From ZC4RG30 sp049841155 (GTDB lineage: Bacteria > Pseudomonadota > Gammaproteobacteria > Steroidobacterales > Steroidobacteraceae): a stretch of 64,000 bases of DNA. A model generated the notes under the pieces. It saw nothing but the letters and a program-made list of their open reading frames with translations, ran no database searches and was not told the origin of the DNA. Where the stretch lies: contig JASGHI010000003.1 in assembly GCA_049841155.1 (NCBI GenBank), positions 2,046,001 through 2,110,000 on the forward strand, in the 5' to 3' direction. This document shows, in pieces, positions 25,015 through 32,182 of this stretch. Each line of letters starts with the position of its first letter. Positions within the stretch are counted from its first letter, which is position 1. The position numbers and the translations under genes were made by a program.

Positions 25015-25965
25015 TCAGGGGCGCCGCTGCTGGCGCGTAGTGGGGTCTATGCCTTCGGCGATCGACCACTCCGCGAAGTTCTCCCGCGTCCGTTCGAATT
25101 CGCGCGGCTTCCACGCTGCGGTCAGGTAATCCTCGTCGGCGTAGTACTCGGCCAGTGCGCCGCAGGGATTCCTGATGTACCAGAACACCGCCGAAGAGAT
25201 GGGATGGCGGCCGGGGCCGATTTCCGTTTCCCAGCCGAGGCGATTCATGTTGATGCCGCCGCCGAAGGCCTCGTAGATATCGCGCACCATGAAGGAGACG
25301 TGATTGAGGCCCGCCTTGCCGATGCGGCTGCGGCTCAGGAACAGGTCGTGGTGCCCGCCCTCGATCTGGCAACGCAGGAACATGCCATTGCCGGGATAGC
25401 TGTCCGACAGGTGGAATCCGACCACGTCGGTGTAGAAGGCGCCGATGCGCTCGAAATCCACGATGTTGAATACCACGTGCGACAGCCGCACCGGCCTTGC
25501 CGCCTGATATATCGGGCTGGGAGCATCGACCCTCAGTGTGCGGCCGTAACCGTTGACCGCACTGCCCACCACGTGGACCTGGCGGCGCCCACTGACGCGG
25601 AACGCCAATCCCAGTCCGCCCGGATCCCGGCAGCGCAGCACGCCATCAGCGCCCAGCGTTGCCTCGACCGCCGTCTGCAGGCGATGCTGCAGCGCGCGCA
25701 GATCATCCTCGCACCGCACGCTCCAGGTCACTTCCCGCACCGTCGATCCCGGCTCGATGGCCGGAGGCAGATCCGGCGCGTCGCGGGCGCGCAGTTCGAT
25801 CCGCGACCCTTCCAGGGTCTCGAACAGCGCACGGTCGGCGCCGCTCGGCAGGCGCGTGAGTCCCCAGTCGGTGAAGAACCGCGTGCCCAGGGCCAGATCC
25901 TCCACACCGTAAGTCACGCTGTCCAGAGCCGTGACCAGGTCCCTGCGCCCGTCTTTATCGTTCAC
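25015..25965 (-). CDS. VOC-family ring-cleavage (type I extradiol-like) dioxygenase, second copy
   Basis: A 316-residue, two-domain VOC protein paralogous to the one at 7445-8404. Metal ligands are His163 (V-R-L-S-H-V-V), His222 (G-L-N-H-V-S-F) and Glu273 (A-L-A-E-Y-Y-A-D). The G-P-G-R-H-P-I-S-S-A block is identical to its paralogue. The start is a GTG at 25965 preceded by AGGAG at 8 bases; the longer open frame into the SDR gene is an artefact. It is the last gene of an operon with a cupin, a hydrolase and an SDR, the order expected for meta-cleavage of a catechol. Confidence 0.85.
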   Translation of the reverse strand: MNDKDGRRDLVTALDSVTYGVEDLALGTRFFTDWGLTRLPSGADRALFETLEGSRIELRARDAPDLPPAIEPGSTVREVTWSVRCEDDLRALQHRLQTAVEATLGADGVLRCRDPGGLGLAFRVSGRRQVHVVGSAVNGYGRTLRVDAPSPIYQAARPVRLSHVVFNIVDFERIGAFYTDVVGFHLSDSYPGNGMFLRCQIEGGHHDLFLSRSRIGKAGLNHVSFMVRDIYEAFGGGINMNRLGWETEIGPGRHPISSAVFWYIRNPCGALAEYYADEDYLTAAWKPREFERTRENFAEWSIAEGIDPTTRQQRRP

Positions 25966-25984
25966 GGTGAATGCTCCTTCAAGC

Positions 25985-26788
25985 TCAGATGAATCGCGCG
26001 GTGCCACCGGAGACATCAATGCTGGTGCCGGTGGTATAGGAGGACAGAGGTGAGGCCAGGAACACGATGGCCTGCGCCGCCTCTTCGGAGCGGCCGAACC
26101 TGCCCAGGGGAATTTTTTTCTCGCGCGCGAGATTGGCAAGCCACTGTTCGAAAGTCTCGCCGGCTGCGGCCCGTTTGGCATAGCGGGCCTGCCACTGCCC
26201 CGAATCCACCGTGCCGAGCAGCACGGAATTCACGCGGATTGCGAACGGCGCAAATTCGACGGCCAGCGAGCGGACCAGGTTCTGCACGCCGGCACGCGCG
26301 GCGGAAGTCGCCACCATGTGGGGTTCCGGCTGCAGTGCCAGCAGCGAATTCACGCACACGACCGCAGCATGAGGCGAGCGCTTCAGCGCCGGCAGGAAGG
26401 CGCGCACCGGATAGATGACACTGAAGAACTTCAGCGTCAGCTCTTCATGCCAGTCCGCATCGGAGGTATCCGAGAAGGTGGAAACCCGCGCGCGGCCGGC
26501 GTTGTTGACCAGCACATCCACGCCCCCGAACCGCTGCTCCACTGCCTTGCTGAAGGCCTGCACCTGCGACTCGACCACCACGTCGCAGGGATGAGCCAGC
26601 ACGCGATCGCCATGGCCTTCGGCTGCCAATGTGGCCGTCACTTCCTCCAGCCGCTGCGGATCGCGCGCGCACAGCGCAACGCGGGCACCGCGGGCAAGCA
26701 GCAGACGCACTGTGGCGAGCCCGATTCCCGAGGTACCGCCGGTTACCACGGCGGTCAGCGAGGAGAGATCCATCGTCATGCCATTCAT
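25985..26788 (-). CDS. SDR-family protein with altered catalytic residues
   Basis: A 267-residue short-chain dehydrogenase/reductase. The cofactor motif T-G-G-T-S-G-I-G-L (from about residue 16) and N-N-A-G are intact, as is Ser148 (C-V-N-S). The position 13 residues later, normally Tyr, is Thr161, and the usual Lys four residues on is Arg165 (A-T-S-A-A-R-A-G). The classic YxxxK pair is therefore missing. It may work by another mechanism, on another substrate, or have lost redox activity. Its ATG overlaps the hydrolase stop (ATGA), so it is translationally coupled within the cupin-hydrolase-SDR-VOC operon. Confidence 0.85.
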   Translation of the reverse strand: MNGMTMDLSSLTAVVTGGTSGIGLATVRLLLARGARVALCARDPQRLEEVTATLAAEGHGDRVLAHPCDVVVESQVQAFSKAVEQRFGGVDVLVNNAGRARVSTFSDTSDADWHEELTLKFFSVIYPVRAFLPALKRSPHAAVVCVNSLLALQPEPHMVATSAARAGVQNLVRSLAVEFAPFAIRVNSVLLGTVDSGQWQARYAKRAAAGETFEQWLANLAREKKIPLGRFGRSEEAAQAIVFLASPLSSYTTGTSIDVSGGTARFI

Positions 26789-27660
26789 TTCACCTGCTCC
26801 ACTGCGTCTGTGCCGTGCTCCCGGATGAAGGCCGCCAGCGCGGCATCGACCCCTTGCGGATCCTCGACGTAGGATGCGTGCCCCACACCATCGAGCGAAA
26901 TCCGGCTCACCGCGCGGCCAGCGCGCGCCGCTTCGTCCGCACTCCCTGGGGGAGTGATGTCATCGGCGGTACCCGTCAGCACCATCACGGGCAGTGCAAT
27001 ATCGGCCAGATCCCGCAACAGGTCTCCGGACGCCAGCATCCGCGCCGCCTGCTCATAGCCACCCACGGTGAGGCGACGCGCGTTCCAGCGCAGGATCTCC
27101 AGTGCGGCGGGCGATGCCCGTGCCGACACCAGCGCCGGTGCGCGCTCCTCGGCCAGCCCTTCGGGGCCCAGCCGCCGCACCTGTTCCAGCCGTCCGTTCA
27201 GTTTTGCTTCGCGTACTTCCGGGGCCTGCGATCCGTAACCCACGGCAGGGTTCAACAGACTCAGGCTGAGAAGGCGTTCCGGGTAGGCGCGGGCATAGGC
27301 CGCAGCCACCAATGCACCCAGCGAGTGGCCGACCAGATGCATCGGTCCGCACTGGGATGAGAGCATCCTGTGCAACACCAGGGCGTAGTCCTCGGCCCGA
27401 GGATCGGCAACGGGCAACGGCGCCGACTCACCGTAGCCCGGCGCATCCCAGGCCATGACGCGAAAACTCTGCGACAGATGCTCCAGCTGCTGCAGCCACG
27501 AGGCGGATCCGGAGGAGATGCCATGCAACAGCACCAGCGGTTCACCCTGCCCGGCCTCGCGCCAGCTGATCACGCCACCCTCCACGGTGGCGTGCCGCAG
27601 TGGAAGGGCCGCGATACGCTGACCTATTCCACTGGCTGCCAGGCTGCCGGCAGCGCTCAC
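26785..27660 (-). CDS. Alpha/beta hydrolase (meta-cleavage-product hydrolase-like)
   Basis: A 291-residue hydrolase. The oxyanion region is L-L-H-G-I-S-S-G-S, the nucleophile is in V-G-H-S-L-G-A-L, the acid in G-T-A-D-D-I-T and the His in G-V-G-H-A-S-Y. This resembles C-C bond hydrolases acting on ring-opened catechols. The GTG at 27660 overlaps the stop of the upstream cupin (GTGA), a better start than the frame's first codon at 27744, which lies inside the cupin gene. Together with the VOC dioxygenase it fits a meta-cleavage pathway. Confidence 0.83.
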   Translation of the reverse strand: MSAAGSLAASGIGQRIAALPLRHATVEGGVISWREAGQGEPLVLLHGISSGSASWLQQLEHLSQSFRVMAWDAPGYGESAPLPVADPRAEDYALVLHRMLSSQCGPMHLVGHSLGALVAAAYARAYPERLLSLSLLNPAVGYGSQAPEVREAKLNGRLEQVRRLGPEGLAEERAPALVSARASPAALEILRWNARRLTVGGYEQAARMLASGDLLRDLADIALPVMVLTGTADDITPPGSADEAARAGRAVSRISLDGVGHASYVEDPQGVDAALAAFIREHGTDAVEQVK

Positions 27661-28187
27661 TTCTTGTGGCGGTCGATCTTCGACAGCGGGTGATCGGGCG
27701 GATAAGTCGGCAGCCGGGGCTTGGACGATCCCAGCATCACGCACATGATCACGTCTTCCTCGCCTTCATTGATCACGCCACGATAGACGCCGGGCGGCAC
27801 CGAGATCAGATCGCGCTCGTTCAGCAGCGACTCGTAGTAGAGGTCGCCTTTCTTTGCCATCACCTTCACGCTGCCGCGCAGCACGAAGAAGACCTCTTCC
27901 ACGTCGTCGTGCACATGCAGCGGCCCGACCGACCCGCCCGGCAGCAGCATGGTGGACAGAGTGAAATGCTCGGCCGGCACGACATTCTCATCGTGGGCCA
28001 CGCCCGCCGCCCCGGTGCCGATGTAGCGCATCTGCGCGCGCCGGTATTTCGGATCAAAGTCGGCCTGGAACTTCAGGGCGTCGAAGTCGTAAGTGCGGGT
28101 CTTCAGACGCGCAATGCGCGATTCGACGAACTTGCCGAACTCCGCCAGCTCCGCGCTTACCGGTGCTTCCGCCTTGTTGGCATTCAT
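27657..28187 (-). CDS. Single-domain cupin with an incomplete metal site (paralogue of 11093-11620)
   Basis: A 176-residue cupin, first gene of the operon running to 25015. Motif 1 is intact: His91, His93 and Glu97 or Glu98 (L-H-V-H-D-D-V-E-E). In motif 2 the usual His is replaced by Arg136 (P-P-G-V-Y-R-G-V), where the paralogue has His133 in the same context. Three-ligand metal binding, a changed metal or a non-catalytic role are possible. A 35-bp imperfect inverted repeat lies 13 bases upstream of the start. Confidence 0.75.
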   Translation of the reverse strand: MNANKAEAPVSAELAEFGKFVESRIARLKTRTYDFDALKFQADFDPKYRRAQMRYIGTGAAGVAHDENVVPAEHFTLSTMLLPGGSVGPLHVHDDVEEVFFVLRGSVKVMAKKGDLYYESLLNERDLISVPPGVYRGVINEGEEDVIMCVMLGSSKPRLPTYPPDHPLSKIDRHKK

Positions 28188-28199
28188 CTCGATACCCTC

Positions 28200-28234
28200 A
28201 TTTCTATAGCAAAACTATTTATTGCATATGAAAT
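28200..28234. promoter_or_regulatory. 35-bp imperfect inverted repeat before the cupin-hydrolase-SDR-VOC operon
   Basis: The arms ATTTCTATAGCAA and TTGCATATGAAAT (11 of 13 positions complementary) flank a 9-base AT-rich spacer. It sits 13 bases upstream of the first start codon of the operon. Size and position suit an operator for a dimer or tetramer, for example one of the IclR proteins. Confidence 0.55.
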
Positions 28235-28269
28235 CATAACACTTGCGCGCAGCGGCGACCAACGGCCGG

Positions 28270-29928
28270 CTAGCTCTTCACGGGCGGCCCGGCGAAGGCG
28301 CGCCTGAATGGCCCGACGGACAGCATGTCCACTTCGACGATTGCCGGCCCGTCGATGGCCAGAGCCGCCCGCAATGCACTCCGGAACTGCTCCGGCGCGG
28401 TCACCATGTGATGCGCAATGCCGAGCGAACGCGCGACATGGGTGAAGTTCGGAGTCAGGATCTCGGCGCCATAGCGCCGCCCGCCATATTGGGCGTCCTG
28501 GATGTTCTTGATCACGCCATAGCCGCGGTCGTTCATCAGCAGCACCGTGACATTGGCGTTTTCCTGGGCAGCCGTGATGAGTTCGCCCAGGTTCAGCGTG
28601 AAACCGCCGTCACCACACAGGGCCACCACCTTGCGGTCGCGGACGGCAATCGAGGCGCCCACAGCCATCGCCACGCCCTGGCCAATGCCGCCACCCACGG
28701 CATGCACGCCGTTGCGCGCCGCCGAAATGTGCAGCAGCCGATTGCCCCACATGCTGTTGGAAATGGTGACATCACGTACCCAGATGGCATCGGCAGGCAT
28801 CTCTTCCTGCAGGGCGGTCACCAGCTGGGAATAGACGCCGATGTCCTCGCGCAGCTTGCGCTCCGACTGGGCACGGACGCCGGCGATATCGGCCGGGAAG
28901 GCCGGATCGACCTGCAGCCCGCCCCGCAGGCGGTTGACCAGAGCCTCCAGGAACAGCCGGCTGTCCGCGTGGACGAAGCGTCCACCGACATAGGCATGAT
29001 CATTGGCCGCAACGTCACAGTTGACGATGAAGCGGTGCTCGGGAAGCGCCAGCTTGTAGGTCCAGGTCTCGTTGCTGCGCAGGCGCGTACCGACCGCCAG
29101 GAAGCAGTCGCAGGTACGGTACAGCGATTGCAGCTCGTGCGAGACATTGAACGCGCCGAGCGAACCCGGGTGATCCTCCGCAACGATGGCGCGCCCGCTG
29201 GTGCTGGTGACTACACCCACACCCATGTCGGCAAGCTGTCGTGCCGCCTCCTCGGCTCCACGGGCACCGCCGCCCAGCAACATCATCGGCCGGCGCGCAT
29301 TCTTAAGAGCGGTGGCGACGGCCTGCACGTCGGCATCCTGCGGCTGGATACGCTCGATGCGCGGCAGCGCGATCGAAAGCGGCGGACGCATCTGCGCAGC
29401 CTGCAGATCAATGGGAATCTCGACGCTGACGGGACCGGTCGGTGGTGTCAATGCATGCTGGATCGCCTGCGTGAGCACGGGGAGGGCGTCGGCCAGACTG
29501 CCGATGCGCCAGGCCGACTTGGACACGGCTTCGAGCATCTTCAGCTGTTCCGGCGCCTCGTGGATGTAGGCGCGATTGCGATCCACATGAGCCGACTCGA
29601 TCTGCCCGGTCAGGTGCAGCAAGGGCGAACCGGCCGTCAGCGCCTCCACCATGGCGCCTGCCGCATTGCCCGCCGCGGTGCCGGTGCTGGTAACGGCAAC
29701 ACCCAGCGTGCCGGTGACCCGCGCGTGCGCATCCGCCATGTTTACCGCGCCTGCTTCGCCACGACTGGCGACCAGCCGTATAACCCCGCGACGCCCGATC
29801 GCATCGAGGATGGGCATGTTGTGGATGCTGACGACACCATACACCGCCGTCACTCCCGCCGCTTCGAGGGCCTGGGCAACGAGATCGCCAATATTGAATT
29901 CCGCCATGGCGGCCGCCGCAGTATTCAT
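28270..29928 (-). CDS. Thiamine-diphosphate-dependent enzyme (acetolactate synthase / benzoylformate decarboxylase type)
   Basis: A 552-residue protein with the three domains of the ThDP decarboxylase/synthase family. The N-terminal Pyr domain has the activating Glu in A-S-R-G-E-A-G-A-V. The central domain contains L-G-G-G-A-R-G. The C-terminal PP domain has the ThDP motif G-D-G-G-F-T ending N-D-R-G-Y-G. The reaction is probably decarboxylation or carboligation of a 2-oxo acid. No regulatory subunit is nearby, so housekeeping acetolactate synthase is unlikely. It follows a DUF6152-like gene and two Cx3GxPR genes in one operon. The start at 29928 is the first ATG; a GTG at 29940 is possible. 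Confidence 0.85.
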   Translation of the reverse strand: MNTAAAAMAEFNIGDLVAQALEAAGVTAVYGVVSIHNMPILDAIGRRGVIRLVASRGEAGAVNMADAHARVTGTLGVAVTSTGTAAGNAAGAMVEALTAGSPLLHLTGQIESAHVDRNRAYIHEAPEQLKMLEAVSKSAWRIGSLADALPVLTQAIQHALTPPTGPVSVEIPIDLQAAQMRPPLSIALPRIERIQPQDADVQAVATALKNARRPMMLLGGGARGAEEAARQLADMGVGVVTSTSGRAIVAEDHPGSLGAFNVSHELQSLYRTCDCFLAVGTRLRSNETWTYKLALPEHRFIVNCDVAANDHAYVGGRFVHADSRLFLEALVNRLRGGLQVDPAFPADIAGVRAQSERKLREDIGVYSQLVTALQEEMPADAIWVRDVTISNSMWGNRLLHISAARNGVHAVGGGIGQGVAMAVGASIAVRDRKVVALCGDGGFTLNLGELITAAQENANVTVLLMNDRGYGVIKNIQDAQYGGRRYGAEILTPNFTHVARSLGIAHHMVTAPEQFRSALRAALAIDGPAIVEVDMLSVGPFRRAFAGPPVKS

Positions 29929-29949
29929 GGAGTGCGTCACCGATGAGAA

Positions 29950-30318
29950 CTATTCGCCAAGCTTCGCGCCGTCAGCCAGCGTGACGGTCATCATGCTGCC
30001 CAGAGGCGACCCGTCCTTGGCCGGATGGATAAGGATGGTCGCCTTGTCGCCGGGATTGAGCGAGCGGCGGGTCCAGCCCCTGCGCTGCAGCAGGTTGGGG
30101 CTGCCACCCTCGATCTTCCAGACGACAGCATTGCCGGCCTCATCGGTCACGGCAATGTGGATCCAGGTATGCGGGTTGGTCCACTGGAAATCCCGTATCT
30201 CGCCGACGAGGGTCGTCTCTTTCGACCCATCGAACATCGCGAAGGAATGATGTGCCCAGGCACCCTGTGCGGCCACCAGCAGCGCGATCGCAAGAGGAAG
30301 TTTGGAAATGGATTTCAT
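29950..30318 (-). CDS. DUF6152-like exported protein, mature N-terminus His-His (copy 3)
   Basis: A 122-residue protein. The signal is residues 1-22, ending A-W-A, giving mature His23-His24-Ser-Phe. T-N-P-H (His50), S-P-N-L-L-Q-R-R-G-W, L-N-P-G-D and K-D-G-S follow. It lies 8 bases after a Cx3GxPR gene and 21 bases before the ThDP gene start. The order Cx3GxPR, Cx3GxPR, DUF6152-like is the reverse of the locus at 18516-20347, so the association is not simple copying of one operon. Confidence 0.8.
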   Translation of the reverse strand: MKSISKLPLAIALLVAAQGAWAHHSFAMFDGSKETTLVGEIRDFQWTNPHTWIHIAVTDEAGNAVVWKIEGGSPNLLQRRGWTRRSLNPGDKATILIHPAKDGSPLGSMMTVTLADGAKLGE

Positions 30319-30326
30319 GATTGGCC

Positions 30327-31025
30327 TCACGGCGGCGTGTAGTAGGACTTGAATTCGGGGTTGGTGAGCTGACAGACGTTCTCTTTCAGGCGGTAGCCCT
30401 TGAGTCGCCGGAATTCCAGCTTCGTGGACCACGGCGCCTCGTAGGTTTCCGGATCATCGATCGTGATGCGCAGCCGCAGGCGGTCGCCCTTCGGTGCGAG
30501 GCTGTAGACCTCCGTCACACGCATCTTCTCGCTGTGCGGCAGGCCGGCGCGGTCCAGCGTCGTGAGGGTATTGTGGCCCACCGTGGTCACCACCAGCTCG
30601 CCATTGCGCCATACAGCCGTCGAATGACCGAGGAAAATCGGATCCGGATCTTCCGGCTCCGGCTCATTCATGCGGATGAGCCGGAACATGTGCCCCTTCT
30701 CGTGCACGAAAGTGATCTGCTCGGGCTTCTGCAATATCTGGAAGGGCATCATCGCGTACATCAACCGCGGCACGCCATCCGGCTGGCAGTAGGTGGTACT
30801 GTCGGGGATGGGCTTGCCCTTGGCGCGTGCCTGCACCCGCGCCTGGTAGGCCTGCGCGGCCGCGGGCTTCAAGGGCGGAATCTTCCCGTCCTCGGTACGC
30901 AGGGTCGTGATCTGCTTCGTTGGCAGCCATACGCCTGAAAGGTCCGCCGGCGCAGCAGTCTCACCGGCTGCCCAGGTCATGCCGCAGAACATCAGCAGGG
31001 AAGCGGCCAGACTCAGGCGGCTCAT
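30327..31025 (-). CDS. Exported protein of the Cx3GxPR / W[ED]G family (copy 4)
   Basis: A 232-residue protein with a signal peptide of about 19 residues (M-F-C-G-M-T-W-A-A). Motifs are C-Q-P-D-G-V-P-R, G-H-S-T-A-V-W-R-N-G-E-L-V-V, P-H-S-E, P-W-S-T and a C-terminal Cys in N-V-C-Q. Its start overlaps the stop of copy 5 (ATGA). Copies 4 and 5 share the T-L-T-x-x-D-R-x-G and D-P-E-T-Y subgroup features and may come from a tandem duplication. Confidence 0.8.
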   Translation of the reverse strand: MSRLSLAASLLMFCGMTWAAGETAAPADLSGVWLPTKQITTLRTEDGKIPPLKPAAAQAYQARVQARAKGKPIPDSTTYCQPDGVPRLMYAMMPFQILQKPEQITFVHEKGHMFRLIRMNEPEPEDPDPIFLGHSTAVWRNGELVVTTVGHNTLTTLDRAGLPHSEKMRVTEVYSLAPKGDRLRLRITIDDPETYEAPWSTKLEFRRLKGYRLKENVCQLTNPEFKSYYTPP

Positions 31026-31795
31026 GGCTTCGCTCCTTCGGTGCCCGGGATAGCGTCCGTAGCATCCTGGTTGTTTTCTTCGCAGACCGCCTCAAGGATC
31101 TTCACGTCAGGGCGCCACTCGAACACGATGCGCGTGGACCAGGGGTGGGTATAGGTCTCCGGATCGTCGAAGTCATAGACCACTTCCAGCTGCGTGCCGT
31201 TGGAAATCTTGCGCATCCTTTCAGTGACTCGCAGCTTTTCGCTGTGCGTCGAACCGCCACGATCCATCATGGTCAGCGTATTGAATCCAGTCGTGCTGAC
31301 CACCAGCGTATCCCCTTCCCAATGGGCAACGGACTCCCCCATGAAAGTGGATTTGAGGTGCTTTGAATGGGGCACATCCATATAAATGAGGCGCAGGTTG
31401 TGACTGGCCTCATGCAGGATGGTCATCTGCCCCGGCGTCTGGATGATCTGGATCGGATAGGGCGCCAGCATGGAGCGGGGCACCCCGTGCGGCATGCACT
31501 GGGTGGCGGCATCCATCATTGGCTTGCCGACGCGCGCTGCCTCGTCGTAGGCATCCTGGATCGCCTTGGCATGGGGCTTGAATGGCACATCACTGCCGTC
31601 GATCTGCTTCAGCACCGGCGTGAAACTCTTCCACCAGACGCCATTGAAATCCCTCGGATCCGCGGACGGCGGCTGAGACCCGGGAGGCGCCTTGTTTATC
31701 GGGCGCGTCCCGCCAACCTGCTGTGCCGCCATCACGGTCGGGCCCATTGCCAGGGCAACTATCATGGCCAGCACCATGGCGCCTCGACGGACCAT
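31022..31795 (-). CDS. Exported protein of the Cx3GxPR / W[ED]G family (copy 5)
   Basis: A 257-residue protein, first gene of the operon running to 28270. The ATG at 31795 has GGAGG 4 bases upstream. The signal is about 25 residues, then a low-complexity linker rich in Pro. Motifs are C-M-P-H-G-V-P-R, V-A-H-W-E-G-D-T-L-V-V, T-H-S-E, V-T-E-R, P-W-S-T and A-V-C. The role is unknown; export and pairing with a DUF6152-like protein suggest a periplasmic partner. Confidence 0.8.
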   Translation of the reverse strand: MVRRGAMVLAMIVALAMGPTVMAAQQVGGTRPINKAPPGSQPPSADPRDFNGVWWKSFTPVLKQIDGSDVPFKPHAKAIQDAYDEAARVGKPMMDAATQCMPHGVPRSMLAPYPIQIIQTPGQMTILHEASHNLRLIYMDVPHSKHLKSTFMGESVAHWEGDTLVVSTTGFNTLTMMDRGGSTHSEKLRVTERMRKISNGTQLEVVYDFDDPETYTHPWSTRIVFEWRPDVKILEAVCEENNQDATDAIPGTEGAKP

Positions 31796-32182
31796 CGCGC
31801 CTCCTGTACCTGCGTCCCTCACGACGACACCCCGCTTTCGCTAATAAAACATTGTCTTATATATGGTTATGCTATATGCCTAGCGGAGGCAGTGTCAATG
31901 AAAGCGGCGATGCAGGAAATCCGCCGTCGATATGTCTCCAATCCGCGCCGGGGAGGGATCAATCTGTAGCGCGGATGAAACGGTTGTAACTGTTCCGCAA
32001 CGGGTCGGTCGATCGACAGGAAAGAATTTCGATCGACGTCTTCCGATCGTCATTTCCGGTGGCTACGATGTATTCCGGCCCCCGGGAACGTGCCGCGGAT
32101 TCCTGCAGATACAGCGCTCGCGCGCTGCAGCGATCCGCGGACTCTGGGGGGCCACCAGTCTTCGCTGACGTGCACGACCCCC
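31796..32182. other. Intergenic region with AT-rich promoter-like stretch and GATC palindromes
   Basis: 387 bases. From left to right: a likely promoter for the exported-protein operon leftward; an AT-rich stretch that could also fire rightward; the possible small peptide gene at 31898-31969; and two palindromes centred on CGATCG exactly 20 bases apart, GTCGATCGAC at 32008 and TTCGATCGAC at 32028. The rest shows nothing I can name. Confidence 0.45.
31898..31969 (+). CDS. Possible 23-residue basic peptide
   Basis: An ATG preceded by GGAGG at 8 bases opens a 23-codon frame with five Arg in the second half (R-R-R-Y-V-S-N-P-R-R-G-G). An AT-rich promoter-like stretch (31838-31875) lies upstream, and a hairpin with a T-rich tail lies about 230 bases downstream. 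I recognise no family. It may be a real small ORF, a leader peptide or chance. Confidence 0.25.
   Translation: MKAAMQEIRRRYVSNPRRGGINL

Noticed and set aside
25966..26181. Upstream extension of the second VOC dioxygenase
   Set aside because: The extension lies inside the SDR gene and is Arg/Pro-rich; the GTG at 25965 has a good ribosome site and gives the same length as its paralogue.
28243..29946. A 567-codon plus-strand frame
   Set aside because: Exactly opposite the ThDP enzyme gene, whose cofactor motifs and length are complete.
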